From Bacteroidetes bacterium OLB10 (GTDB lineage Bacteria > Bacteroidota > Bacteroidia > AKYH767-A > OLB10): a DNA stretch of 64,000 bases. The notes beneath the pieces are model-generated. The model saw only the letters and a program-made list of their open reading frames with translations. It searched no databases and was not told where the DNA came from. The DNA is taken from NCBI GenBank assembly GCA_001567275.1, contig LNBX01000033.1, positions 1 to 64,000 of the forward strand, in the 5' to 3' direction. The position numbers were made by a program, and so were the translations under genes. The number at the start of each line of letters is the position of its first letter. Position 1 is the stretch's first letter. Positions 47,807 through 56,796 of the stretch are shown here, piece after piece.

Positions 47807-48058
47807 ATGAAAAAGTTACTTATCGCTGTTGCACTTTTCACATTCGGAAGTGCATCTTTTGCTCGAGCTCAGAGTACAAAAACACCGGCTACAGCAACCC
47901 ATGTGCAACCAAATCCAAAAACTGAAAAAGTTGAAAAAACTGAAGCTAAGGATGTTCACACTGAGATAAAACAGGACAAGAGAACTACACGTCATGCTAC
48001 AGAAAAAAAAGAACATCATGATGCTAAAAAAGAATTAAGAAAAGAAAGTAAAGAATAA
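47807..48058 (+). CDS. Small secreted Lys/Glu-rich protein
   Basis: 83 residues. A signal peptide (to ARAQ) is followed by a highly charged, low-complexity segment rich in Lys, Glu, Thr and His (KTEKVEKTEAKDVHTEIK). I recognise no domain. A strong terminator follows at 48175, so it is a single-gene unit. It may be an envelope stress or metal-buffering protein, but that is a guess. Confidence 0.6.
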   Translation: MKKLLIAVALFTFGSASFARAQSTKTPATATHVQPNPKTEKVEKTEAKDVHTEIKQDKRTTRHATEKKEHHDAKKELRKESKE

Positions 48059-48174
48059 TCTTGCAGTTTTAGCCCAAATATACCATCTCAATCCAGTGGT
48101 AAAACAATGAAAAAGAAATTCATTGATATTTGGGTGGGTTTTTCAATAAACTGAAAAATCCGGATTTAACTAAA

Positions 48175-48209
48175 GGCCTTGTTCAGAAGAACAAGGTCTT
48201 TCTTTTTGT
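48175..48209 (+). terminator. Intrinsic terminator after the small secreted protein gene
   Basis: GCCTTGTTC and GAACAAGGT form a 9-bp stem with an AGAA loop, followed by a T-rich run. Confidence 0.75.
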
Positions 48210-48256
48210 ATAATACATAATTGTTGTTAATCTTAAATTTGTCAGTGAAATTAAAA

Positions 48257-48697
48257 ATGCATGGAATGCCCGATCTGAACAGATTTCTTCTTGCACAACA
48301 GGACAGTTATACCACAGCATTAAATGAAATAAAAAAGGGACAAAAGAAAAGTCACTGGATGTGGTATATATTCCCCCAACTAAAAGGACTTGGGAAAAGC
48401 CATTATGCAGAATTTTATGGAATCAATGACATGGACGAAGCCACTCATTATCTCCACCATCCTGTGCTGGGAAATCGTCTGAAAGAAATTTCCGGTGAAT
48501 TATTAAAGATAAAACACAATCAGGCCGATATTATTTTTGGTAAGCAGGATACTGTTAAACTTAAATCATGCATGACTCTTTTTGCACAAATTGCCCATTC
48601 AGATGATGTTTTCAGGAAAGTTCTTGAAAAATATTATAATGGAGAAATGGACTTAAAAACCTTAGCTCTTTTGCAAATCAATCCACCAATCAAATAA
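48257..48697 (+). CDS. DUF1810 family protein
   Basis: About 146 residues with the family's conserved core: LNRFLLAQQDSYTTALNEI, KKSHWMWYIFPQLKGLG and the later LKSCMTLFAQ. The function of DUF1810 is unknown. I chose ATG 48257 (or 48266, MPDLN) rather than the TTG at 48221, because family members begin just before the DLxRF segment. Confidence 0.8.
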   Translation: MHGMPDLNRFLLAQQDSYTTALNEIKKGQKKSHWMWYIFPQLKGLGKSHYAEFYGINDMDEATHYLHHPVLGNRLKEISGELLKIKHNQADIIFGKQDTVKLKSCMTLFAQIAHSDDVFRKVLEKYYNGEMDLKTLALLQINPPIK

Positions 48698-48812
48698 TAT
48701 TTCAGATAAGGTTAAGTTAATCCTCAACAAGGCATGTTTGCAATTGGAATTAATTTATTTTTGTGTTATTGCAAATTAGATTTACAGTTACCAAAATAGT
48801 CTGCAACAGTCT

Positions 48813-48820
48813 TACTTTTG
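48813..48820 (+). promoter_or_regulatory. -7 promoter element for the rhomboid operon
   Basis: TACTTTTG fits TANNTTTG exactly, 20 bases before the ATG of the first rhomboid gene. Confidence 0.5.
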
Positions 48821-48840
48821 CACTGATTTTTTAATTTTAT

Positions 48841-49680
48841 ATGCAGGAATTTCGACCCTCAAGTTTTAAGCTTTTGCCCGATGTCATTAAAAATATAATG
48901 ATCATCAGCGCGCTTGCTTTTTTTGCTAATATCGTTTTGGAGCAAATGGGCTTCAGTCTTAATGAAGCAGCCGGACTTTACCTTCCGGCCTCCGAAAAAT
49001 TTCACTGGTGGCAGTACATCACCTATATGTTCCTTCATGGCAGCTTTTCACATATTTTTCTCAACATGTTTGCTTTTTGGATGTTTGGAGGGATTCTGGA
49101 AAACCTGTGGGGGCCTAAGAGATTTCTGATTTATTTTCTTGTTACAGGACTTGGTGCTGCACTGATTCATACGCTCATTGGATATTACGAATTAGGATCA
49201 CTTCAGGAAAAAGCTCAGGCATTCTTAAATGCTCCGGGTGCTGATGCCTTTGCTGTTTTTGTAAGAGAGAATATTCCATATCAATATCTGAACCCTGAAT
49301 ACGCTTCAGCAGTGGAATCATTAAAACAAGCCTGGTATGCACATGGCGACAGTAATGTTATGGTTGAACAGGCACGTCAGTTAATAGATGAATATATCCG
49401 TTTCAAGACTGACATACCTACTGTAGGAGCATCAGGTGCCGTATATGGAGTACTGATGGCATTCGGAATATTATTTCCAAATACTCTTATCTATCTATAC
49501 TTTTTCATTCCTATAAAAGCTAAATATCTTGTAATAATTTTAGGCGGAATTGAGTTATATTCTGCATGGCAAAATAATCCTACCGATAATGTTGCACACT
49601 TTGCTCATCTTGGTGGAATGTTATTCGGATATATTTTGATACGAATTTGGAATAAGAATAACCGCTCATCAATGTACTGA
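48841..49680 (+). CDS. Rhomboid intramembrane serine protease
   Basis: 279 residues with the six-helix rhomboid core: WWQYITYMFLHGSFSHIFLN, the catalytic GASGAVYG near 195 (Ser197) and AHFAHLGGMLFG near 249 (His). A polar insertion of about 70 residues (roughly 115-185) separates the second and third core helices, longer than in typical rhomboids. It cleaves membrane-spanning substrates within the bilayer. A second rhomboid gene follows after 2 bases. Confidence 0.88.
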   Translation: MQEFRPSSFKLLPDVIKNIMIISALAFFANIVLEQMGFSLNEAAGLYLPASEKFHWWQYITYMFLHGSFSHIFLNMFAFWMFGGILENLWGPKRFLIYFLVTGLGAALIHTLIGYYELGSLQEKAQAFLNAPGADAFAVFVRENIPYQYLNPEYASAVESLKQAWYAHGDSNVMVEQARQLIDEYIRFKTDIPTVGASGAVYGVLMAFGILFPNTLIYLYFFIPIKAKYLVIILGGIELYSAWQNNPTDNVAHFAHLGGMLFGYILIRIWNKNNRSSMY

Positions 49681-49682
49681 CA

Positions 49683-50567
49683 ATGTTAACTTCTACACGA
49701 AAAACATTTTCATCGCTCAATACACTTGAACGAATTATAGCTGTTAACGTTGTTATTTTTCTGTTGGTAAACATAGGCAATGTGGTTTTGCGTCTTTTTA
49801 ATTTTCCGGAAGGCACTGTTAGCGACTGGATGTCGGATTGGCTGGCTGTGCCATCATCACTTAAATCGCTCATGTATAAACCTTGGACCATCATCACCTA
49901 TTGTTTTTATCACGAAAATTTCTTCCACATACTTTTTAATATGTTATGGCTTTTTTTCATGGGGAGAATTTTTACTGAATACCTGGGCGAAAAGAAAATA
50001 CTGCCGGTGTATCTTTTGGGTGGAATGATAGGTGCAGGTTTATTTATTCTATTCTACAACCTTTTTCCTTTATTCAACAAGGAAGTTAATTATGCTGTAG
50101 CATTGGGTGCTTCAGCAAGTGTATTGGCTGTGACTGTAGCTATTGCCACATTGCTTCCCGATTACGAGGTGGCAGTGTTTCTTCCTCAATGGCGTGTTAA
50201 ACTCAAATATATCGCGGTGGCTCTTTTCGTGATGGACTTATTAAGCATAACTGGGTCAAATGCCGGAGGAAATATTGCTCATATTGGTGGTGCTGTTTTT
50301 GGATTTGCTTATATACGACTTCTTAAAAAAGGCCACGACCTTACACTTCCGTTACAACAGTTTTTCGGCAGGATTTCGGGAGCAGGTAAACCAAAAATAA
50401 AAGTTGTTTACCGAAAAAGCAATACAGACGAAGATTATCTTACTAAGAAAAATAGTAAACAGGAAGTCATTGATAAGATTCTGGATAAAATAAGCCGTTC
50501 GGGCTATGCAAGTCTTTCAAAGGAAGAAAAAGACATTTTGTTCAAAGCCAGCAATAATCAAAAATAA
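49683..50567 (+). CDS. Second rhomboid-family intramembrane protease
   Basis: 294 residues. The core shows PWTIITYCFYHENFFHILFN, GASAS (Ser144) and NIAHIGGAVFGF (His). The C-terminal extension after about 210 is cytoplasmic and ends in a short helical domain (YASLSKEEKDILFKAS) common in Bacteroidota rhomboids. Ser and His are present, so it should be active. It is coupled to the preceding rhomboid gene, with 2 bases between them. Confidence 0.87.
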   Translation: MLTSTRKTFSSLNTLERIIAVNVVIFLLVNIGNVVLRLFNFPEGTVSDWMSDWLAVPSSLKSLMYKPWTIITYCFYHENFFHILFNMLWLFFMGRIFTEYLGEKKILPVYLLGGMIGAGLFILFYNLFPLFNKEVNYAVALGASASVLAVTVAIATLLPDYEVAVFLPQWRVKLKYIAVALFVMDLLSITGSNAGGNIAHIGGAVFGFAYIRLLKKGHDLTLPLQQFFGRISGAGKPKIKVVYRKSNTDEDYLTKKNSKQEVIDKILDKISRSGYASLSKEEKDILFKASNNQK

Positions 50568-50578
50568 TCCTATATCCT

Positions 50579-51658
50579 GTGAAGAATTTTGCATTGATCA
50601 GCATCACCTTTCTTCTCAGTGCAATTACACTGATGGCTTCACTGGCTCCTTATGTAAGTCCGGCAACAAGTTGGATAATTGCTTTATTTGGGTTGTTCTT
50701 TTTATACTTTTATTTATTGTTGGCAGCTTGGTCATTGGTAATAGTTTTTATCCGGAAAAAATTGCTTTGGTTTACATTGCCTGTTTTGTTATTAGGCCTT
50801 CGTATTTTTCTGAACTTCTGGAATTTCTCTTCAGATAAACCAACTACAGAATCCGGCAATACATTGAAAGTAGTTACTTTTAATGTAAGAGTATTCAATC
50901 TGTATAACTGGATACATAACCTCGAAACGCGTGCTGATATATTAAAGCAATTTCAGCAACAGGATCCGGATGTATTATGTATTCAGGAGTTCTATACCAG
51001 TGTAATCAAACCTTTCAATAACGTTAAATTAATCCCTTCCGTTATTCGTGCTAAAAATGTACACACCCTTCTTCCAATTAAAGAGCGTGGACAGGATGAA
51101 TGGGGAATTGCAACTTTTACTTCCTACCCTATCATACATAAAGAAACAATTTTTTCAGAACGTGAATCAGCAAATGGTTGCATAGCAACTGATATTTTAG
51201 TTGATAAGGATACGATTCGAATCTACAATGTACATCTACAATCTGTAAGGATGATGAATAAAGATTATCAATTCATTAATAATATTTCAAAACAACAATC
51301 AACTGGTCAATATCGCGGTGCATTCAGGTTAACCCAATTATTAAAACGGGCATTTGTAAAGCGAGCACGTCAGGCCGAAGCAATTGCAGCAAGCATCAAT
51401 GCATGTCGTTATAAGGTCATTGTGGCAGGTGATTTTAATGACCTTCCTTCCTCTTATGCCTATCATACAATAAGCAATTCATTAACGGATTCCTTTCTTG
51501 AAAAAGGAAAAGGACTTTCGCCAACCTACATTGGACCGCTTCCATGGTTGCGGATAGATTATATACTACACAGCCCTTCACTGCAATGTATCTCCTACAG
51601 CAAGTCGGGGCGCAAATTATCTGATCATCATTCAATTCAAGCCATATTTAAATATTAA
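50579..51658 (+). CDS. Endonuclease/exonuclease/phosphatase-family membrane protein
   Basis: 359 residues with a GTG start. Three hydrophobic helices (about 3-85) anchor an EEP catalytic domain: VVTFNVRVFN, DVLCIQEFY (metal-binding Glu), VHLQSVR, GDFNDLPSS and a final SDHHSI (catalytic Asp-His). Substrates of the EEP fold include DNA, lipids and phosphoesters; with the membrane anchor, a lipid or cell-surface role is as likely as nucleic acid. It starts 11 bases after the rhomboid gene. Confidence 0.85.
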   Translation: MKNFALISITFLLSAITLMASLAPYVSPATSWIIALFGLFFLYFYLLLAAWSLVIVFIRKKLLWFTLPVLLLGLRIFLNFWNFSSDKPTTESGNTLKVVTFNVRVFNLYNWIHNLETRADILKQFQQQDPDVLCIQEFYTSVIKPFNNVKLIPSVIRAKNVHTLLPIKERGQDEWGIATFTSYPIIHKETIFSERESANGCIATDILVDKDTIRIYNVHLQSVRMMNKDYQFINNISKQQSTGQYRGAFRLTQLLKRAFVKRARQAEAIAASINACRYKVIVAGDFNDLPSSYAYHTISNSLTDSFLEKGKGLSPTYIGPLPWLRIDYILHSPSLQCISYSKSGRKLSDHHSIQAIFKY

Positions 51659-51670
51659 CTGAAATTTATG

Positions 51671-51701
51671 CTTGTTTTTGAAAAAATTATTTCTATTTTT
51701 G
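51671..51701 (+). promoter_or_regulatory. Promoter of the Cas6-like gene
   Basis: CTTG (51671-51674) and TATTTTTG (51694-51701) are 19 bases apart, matching the Bacteroidota -33/-7 arrangement. The start codon follows 70 bases later. Confidence 0.5.
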
Positions 51702-51771
51702 AACCATTCAAAGAAGCTTTTACTCAACCATTTATACAAACCAACTTTTAACCAATTAATACTTTTCTTGT

Positions 51772-52506
51772 ATGCGCGTTAAAATTTCATTCACCAGGGA
51801 CAATAATTCCGGGAATACCATACCGCTACACCATCAGAAGTTGATTTTCGACAGCCTTTCATCAATTGCACGTGTGATTGGTGAAGACCGCAAGCAACTA
51901 AATTTTTCATCTCTCAAAGGAACCTCCAAAATACACAATGGGTTTATGAAGTTTCTGTCCTCGAAGATTACCCTCGTAGTTTCGAGCAGTAATGAGGATC
52001 TGATAAACAAACTTACGAATCATATTTTTGCTGAAGGGCGACTCACCATTGGCCGTATGAACTTAGTTCCAAAAGGCAAAGAAATAATTACCGATCCAGA
52101 GTTCAATACACAGATGCGTTACTTATGTATTTCACCTTTGGTATTATTTAGTCCGCAAAAAGACAGCAAACAGCCGGTGGAGTCCATTGATCCGCAAAGT
52201 CCGAATTTTTCTGACATCCTTTATAATCTTACTCTCGATTCAATGGAAAAATCAGGAATTTCTGAAAGCGTTATTTCTTCTTATTCAGAATTTGACATTC
52301 AGGCTGACACCGAATATTTGCAAAAAATGTCAGGGCAAAACAAGAAATACATTCGTATGTATCGCACTTCAGAAGGCAAAAATGTTGCAGGATACTTATT
52401 ACCATTTACGCTGCACGCCCATCCTGATGTACATAAGTTTGTTTGGCAAAATGGAATGGGTGCCTTAACTTATGAGGGGTATGGCATGCTTGACCTTGTA
52501 AAATAA
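51772..52506 (+). CDS. cas6: Stand-alone Cas6-like endoribonuclease
   Basis: 244 residues with the Cas6 RAMP layout. The N-terminal strand MRVKISFT is followed by IPLHHQKLIFDSL, where H20/H21 sit at the usual catalytic-histidine position. Then come FSSLKG, a middle MRYLCISPLVLF and the C-terminal glycine-rich loop NGMGALTYEGYGMLDLV that marks the family. Cas6 normally cuts CRISPR precursor RNA at repeats, but there is no array or other cas gene anywhere in this window. It has its own promoter and terminator. It may serve an array elsewhere or process other RNA. Confidence 0.82.
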   Translation: MRVKISFTRDNNSGNTIPLHHQKLIFDSLSSIARVIGEDRKQLNFSSLKGTSKIHNGFMKFLSSKITLVVSSSNEDLINKLTNHIFAEGRLTIGRMNLVPKGKEIITDPEFNTQMRYLCISPLVLFSPQKDSKQPVESIDPQSPNFSDILYNLTLDSMEKSGISESVISSYSEFDIQADTEYLQKMSGQNKKYIRMYRTSEGKNVAGYLLPFTLHAHPDVHKFVWQNGMGALTYEGYGMLDLVK

Positions 52507-52534
52507 TTTGCTTTTCAATTTTTTTCTTTAAAGT

Positions 52535-52565
52535 AAAATCAGGAAATTTAACCACCTGATTTTTT
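52535..52565 (+). terminator. Intrinsic terminator after the Cas6-like gene
   Basis: AAAATCAGG and CCTGATTTT form a 9-bp stem with an 11-base loop and a short T-run. It ends directly at the next start codon. Confidence 0.65.
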
Positions 52566-54494
52566 ATGTCCGTTTTAAAAAAAATATTTTTCATTGCGTT
52601 ACTTCTGTTAATTTTAACAGGAGGGTTACTGATTGCTCTGAGAGAAAAAATTGCTCAGGAAAAATTCAAATCGTTTGCAGAAAATTTTCATGTGCAAACA
52701 GGTGGCACTTTTACATTAGGAAAACTGCAGTTTAATGGGTTAAGGCAAGTAGAACTTAATAAAATAAACATATTATCCCCGCTGTCCGATACTGTTTTCA
52801 GTGCTGATACGGTAGTAGTAAATATTTCATTATGGAAACTTCTGAAGCTGCAGCCTCCATTGTCGTCAGTTTCCTGCTCAGATATTAAATTGAATTTAGT
52901 AATTACTGACAGCACAGCCAACTATAGTTTTCTTTTCAAGAATAAAAAAGACACTGTGCAAATTACAACCACACAACAGATTACTTTGGCAGACAAAGCT
53001 CAACGTTTGTGGTTGAAGCTAATGCAGATGTCTGACATCAATTTTTCTCTTCACAGGATGTCAATGGCAGTTACAAAAGACAGCGTCTCTAAATTATTTT
53101 ACATCCCAGAGATAAAGAACAGTCAGGGAATAAGTTCTCTCGAATTCATTGAGAAGTCAGGCATTCCTAAAAAATGGCAAATCAGGCTTCAGATCAGCAG
53201 TGATGAACATTTATTATCAGCAGGTATATCTTCTCAAAGTAATGCGTGGCTTCCTTTTCTGGAAACTGACAATCATCCAAAAGTTTCCGTTCAAAATGCT
53301 TCGTTATCTATTAAACAAACTCAAACGGATGCCTTCAGTATTCATGCATCATTGGACAGTTTAAACATCAACTACTGGCGTATTGCTTCTGAAACTGTAA
53401 GTTTTCCACTTCTTTCATTTAACTCCGATATCAGACTCTCGGAAAACACCGTTTCTATTGACAGCAACTCCGTTCTTAAAATTCATAAGGTAGCTATGAA
53501 AGCCGGTGGATATATCATGCCCGTTAATAACCTTAAGTTGCAATCAGACTTATCATTCCAAACACCTGCCGATTCTTTCTTCAGTTCCCTGCCTGATGGT
53601 ATATTTTTTCTTTTCAAAGGATTTAAAGCCCGAGGCGACATGGTATTTAATTTTCATCTGAAGCTTGATCTTGAAAAACCTGACTCACTTGAGTTGAATT
53701 CAAGTCTTTCAGCAAAAAACTTTAAGATTGAAAAATACGGAAAAGAGAATTTTGCAAACATCAACAACACATTTCTTTTTGATGCCTATGATGGCGACCG
53801 GTATGTGAAAAGTATTCTTGTAGGTAAAGAAAATCCTGATTTTGTTTCATTAGCCGATATAAGCCACTACCTTCAATATGCCGTTCTCACCTCCGAAGAT
53901 CCTTCTTTCTTTTATCATAGGGGTTTTATTGAAGATGCTTTCAGAGAAAGTATGATTGAAAACTTAAAAGCAAAACGTTTTGTAAGAGGGGGCAGCACCA
54001 TCAGTATGCAATTAGTAAAAAATGTTTTTCTTTCAAGGGAGAAAACTATTTCGCGCAAATTGCAGGAGATGTTAATCGTATGGCTTATCGAAAATCAACA
54101 TCTGGTGAGCAAAGAAAGAATGTTTGAAATTTATCTCAATGTGATTGAATGGGGTCCCGGTATTTATGGTATTAAAGATGCTTCTCATTTTTATTTTGAT
54201 AAAACACCTGCACAGTTGAACCTTGCTGAAAGTATTTACCTTGCAGGTATTATTCCACGACCTAAGTATTACAAATATTCTTTCGATTCTACCGGAAATC
54301 TCAAACCTTACCTTGCCTCCTATTATCGAATTATGACTAACAGGATGCTTGCAAAAACCTGGATTACACCCTTGGATACGTTTAACCTCGAACCACAGGT
54401 AAAACTAAAGGGACCGGCATTAAAGTATGTGGTTCCACAGGACAGTTCAGCTGCTGATACACTTGAAATGAATCAGCAATTTGAATTATTTTAA
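52566..54494 (+). CDS. Membrane-anchored transglycosylase (GT51) with AsmA-like N-terminal region, no transpeptidase
   Basis: 642 residues. A transmembrane helix (5-26) is followed by ~380 residues of beta-rich sequence resembling AsmA-type lipid-transfer folds. The GT51 domain then shows EDPSFFYHRGF near 444 (catalytic Glu), RGGSTISMQL near 474 and EIYLNVIEWGPGIYGI. It polymerises lipid II into glycan strands. Unlike PBP1a/1b it lacks a penicillin-binding transpeptidase domain; unlike MtgA it has the long N-terminal region. The start is fixed by the terminator ending just before it. Confidence 0.8.
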   Translation: MSVLKKIFFIALLLLILTGGLLIALREKIAQEKFKSFAENFHVQTGGTFTLGKLQFNGLRQVELNKINILSPLSDTVFSADTVVVNISLWKLLKLQPPLSSVSCSDIKLNLVITDSTANYSFLFKNKKDTVQITTTQQITLADKAQRLWLKLMQMSDINFSLHRMSMAVTKDSVSKLFYIPEIKNSQGISSLEFIEKSGIPKKWQIRLQISSDEHLLSAGISSQSNAWLPFLETDNHPKVSVQNASLSIKQTQTDAFSIHASLDSLNINYWRIASETVSFPLLSFNSDIRLSENTVSIDSNSVLKIHKVAMKAGGYIMPVNNLKLQSDLSFQTPADSFFSSLPDGIFFLFKGFKARGDMVFNFHLKLDLEKPDSLELNSSLSAKNFKIEKYGKENFANINNTFLFDAYDGDRYVKSILVGKENPDFVSLADISHYLQYAVLTSEDPSFFYHRGFIEDAFRESMIENLKAKRFVRGGSTISMQLVKNVFLSREKTISRKLQEMLIVWLIENQHLVSKERMFEIYLNVIEWGPGIYGIKDASHFYFDKTPAQLNLAESIYLAGIIPRPKYYKYSFDSTGNLKPYLASYYRIMTNRMLAKTWITPLDTFNLEPQVKLKGPALKYVVPQDSSAADTLEMNQQFELF

Positions 54495-54502
54495 AATACT
54501 AT

Positions 54503-55021
54503 TTAAAAGTTCTTTGTAATCTTTTCGCTCATCGGATTTACTGCAGAGCGATAACGATGAATGAGTTTCCCATTTTCATCCAGCAAAAACTTTTCGAAGT
54601 TCCATTTTATTCCCCCTGTGAAGTCAGGATTGGGTTGTTCGATAAGCCATTTAAAAAGCGGATGCATATCTTTTCCTTTCACTGAAATTTTCGCGGCCAT
54701 AGGAAATGTTACCGAATAATTTTTAGTACAAAACTCAGCTATTTCACTATTGGTGCCGGGTTCCTGCCATAAGAAATTATTTGCAGGAAATCCAATGACT
54801 ACCACCTTGTCTTTATATTTTTCATACAGTTCTTCCAATTCCTTATACTGAGGTGTATAACCACATTTGGAAGCAGTATTTACTATTAAAATTTTCTTGC
54901 CTTTATATTGAGATAAATCTATTTTCCCTCCTGTAAGTCCATCTACTTTAAAGTCATAAACTGTTCCTGCAGGACCACTCATGCCTGCTATTAATGTAGC
55001 CATAATTAAAATGAGTTTCAT
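54503..55021 (-). CDS. Glutathione peroxidase-family thiol peroxidase
   Basis: 172 residues with a possible signal peptide. The catalytic tetrad is visible: Cys53 in NTASKCGYT, Gln in NNFLWQEPG, and Trp and Asn in KWNFEKFLLD. It reduces peroxides, in bacteria usually with thioredoxin rather than glutathione. I chose ATG 55021 (MKLILIMATL) over the in-frame ATG at 55123, which would add an unrelated 34-residue leader. It is convergent with the GT51 gene, and the stops are 8 bases apart. Confidence 0.88.
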   Translation of the reverse strand: MKLILIMATLIAGMSGPAGTVYDFKVDGLTGGKIDLSQYKGKKILIVNTASKCGYTPQYKELEELYEKYKDKVVVIGFPANNFLWQEPGTNSEIAEFCTKNYSVTFPMAAKISVKGKDMHPLFKWLIEQPNPDFTGGIKWNFEKFLLDENGKLIHRYRSAVNPMSEKITKNF

Positions 55022-55181
55022 ATAAGAACGAAAATTAAAAATTAAACAGTGAAATTGTAAAAAAGTTTGAACCGGTGCAAACGGATAATGAAGACTTCGG
55101 CACACTCTGACTTCTATATGCAATTCGAATAATGCGGATTCTTATATAATTGATATGGATAATGGATATTGACTTTATGGC

Positions 55182-55216
55182 AAAAAAAAGAGGATAATAC
55201 TTTCGTATTATCCTCT
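55182..55216 (-). terminator. Strong intrinsic terminator of the ribosomal-protein operon
   Basis: AGAGGATAATAC and GTATTATCCTCT form a perfect 12-bp stem. On the minus strand the loop is GAAA, followed by eight T. It lies 27 bases after the frame-corrected rplQ stop. Confidence 0.93.
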
Positions 55217-55242
55217 TTGCAAAATAGTTTTTAATTAAATAT

Positions 55243-55714
55243 TTACTCTTCCGTCTTATCCGGAGCAGCAGCATCATCTGCTTTAGCTTTTGGCTTACGA
55301 CCTCTGCGGGTTGTTTTAGCCTTTTTTAGCAGGTGCTTTTTCTTTTATCATCAACTCGTTGAAGTCAACCAGTTCCATCATGCAGGTTTCAGCGGCATCA
55401 CCGGGTCTGAATCCTGTTTTCAGAATACGGGTATATCCTCCCGGACGTTCTCCGATTTTAGGAGCCACTTCCTTGAACAGTTCAGCTACTGCTTCTTTAT
55501 TCTGAAGATAGCTAAACACTGTTCTGCGCGAATGGGTGCTGTCTGCCTTTGATTTAGTGATGATTGGCTCCACATACTTGCGCAATGCTTTGGCCTTAGC
55601 TACTGTTGTAGTAATGCGTTTGTGCAAAATAAGTGATGATGCCATATTGGATAACATAGCCTCTCTGTGGCTATGCGTTCTGCCAAGATGATTAATTTTT
55701 TTTCCGTGTCGCAT
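55243..55714 (-). CDS. rplQ: 50S ribosomal protein L17 (frameshifted near the 3' end)
   Basis: The core begins [20 protein letters not shown] and matches L17 throughout. The uncorrected frame stops at 55316 after 132 residues. Removing one T from the T6 run at 55322-55327 restores the alanine-lysine-rich tail seen in Bacteroidota L17 ([19 protein letters not shown]), ending at 55243 with 156 residues. It is the last gene of the operon. L17 sits near the peptide exit tunnel and is essential, so the break is almost certainly a sequence error. Confidence 0.93.
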
Positions 55715-55737
55715 GATTCAATTTCCTTTTTTAATAA

Positions 55738-56730
55738 TTATTCTTTGTCGAGCAGATATTTCTGTATGTTCATTCCGAAAGTAAGATTCTTGCTGCGTAC
55801 TAGTTCTTCCAGTTCTGTAAGTGATTTTTTACCGAAATTTCTAAACTTAAGCAAGTCGGTTTTCGAGAAAGAAACCAAATCGCCCAGTGTTTCAACATCA
55901 GCTGCTTTAAGGCAGTTGAGCGCACGCACTGACAAATCCATATCTACCAGTTTTGACTTAAGCAACTGGCGCATGTGAAGTGTATTCTCATCAAACTCTT
56001 CAACCGGAGTTTTTGGTTTGGTGTCGAGCGTAATTTTCTCATCGCTGAACAGCATAAAGTGATGAATTAAAATTTCAGCAGCTTCACGCAATGCTTCTTT
56101 TGGATGAATGCTTCCGTCAGTAGTAATTTCAAGAACCAGTTTTTCGTAATCGGTTTTTTGTTCTACACGATAATTTTCAACTGAGTATTTTACATTTTTA
56201 ATTGGAGTGTAGATAGAGTCAATTGCAATGGTTCCGAGAGGATGACTGTTTGATTTGTTTTCTTCAGCAGGTACATAACCACGTCCTTTGTCAATGGTGA
56301 TGTCAATTACAATTTTCACTGAAGGGTCCATGGTGCAAATTACCAAATCAGGATTCAACACCTGAAATGCAGAAGTATGTTTGGCAATATCACCTGCAGT
56401 AAATTCAGTTTTTCCGTTTATTACCACCTGAACTTTTTCAGAGTCTGTACCTTCAATTTGTTTTTTGAAGCGAACCTGTTTCAGGTTTAGAATCATTTCT
56501 GTGATGTCTTCCACTACACCTTTGATAGTAGAAAACTCATGATCAACTCCGGCAATGCGTATATTGGTAATTGCATGTCCTTCCAGTGAAGAAAGTAATA
56601 TCCTGCGCAGCGAATTACCTACGGTAATTCCATAACCCGGCTCCAAAGGTCTGAACTCAAACTGTCCGAAAGTTTCGGATGAGTGGTTCATAATCACTTT
56701 GTCGGGACGTTGAAATGCAAGTATGGCCAT
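55738..56730 (-). CDS. rpoA: DNA-directed RNA polymerase subunit alpha
   Basis: 330 residues, full length. The N-terminal dimerisation domain contains [20 protein letters not shown]. The C-terminal domain has [20 protein letters not shown] and [15 protein letters not shown], the helix-hairpin-helix that contacts UP elements and activators. It lies in the usual rpsD-rpoA-rplQ order. Confidence 0.97.
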   Translation of the reverse strand: MAILAFQRPDKVIMNHSSETFGQFEFRPLEPGYGITVGNSLRRILLSSLEGHAITNIRIAGVDHEFSTIKGVVEDITEMILNLKQVRFKKQIEGTDSEKVQVVINGKTEFTAGDIAKHTSAFQVLNPDLVICTMDPSVKIVIDITIDKGRGYVPAEENKSNSHPLGTIAIDSIYTPIKNVKYSVENYRVEQKTDYEKLVLEITTDGSIHPKEALREAAEILIHHFMLFSDEKITLDTKPKTPVEEFDENTLHMRQLLKSKLVDMDLSVRALNCLKAADVETLGDLVSFSKTDLLKFRNFGKKSLTELEELVRSKNLTFGMNIQKYLLDKE

Positions 56731-56796
56731 TTTATATTTTATTTTTTATGCTTTAATTATTGAACTTAATTTATTGTTTTCAGGGTTGATGAACTG

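Noticed and set aside
55035-55277. 80-residue basic minus-strand reading frame
   Set aside because: It runs through the terminator hairpin and the end of rplQ; no motif and biased composition.
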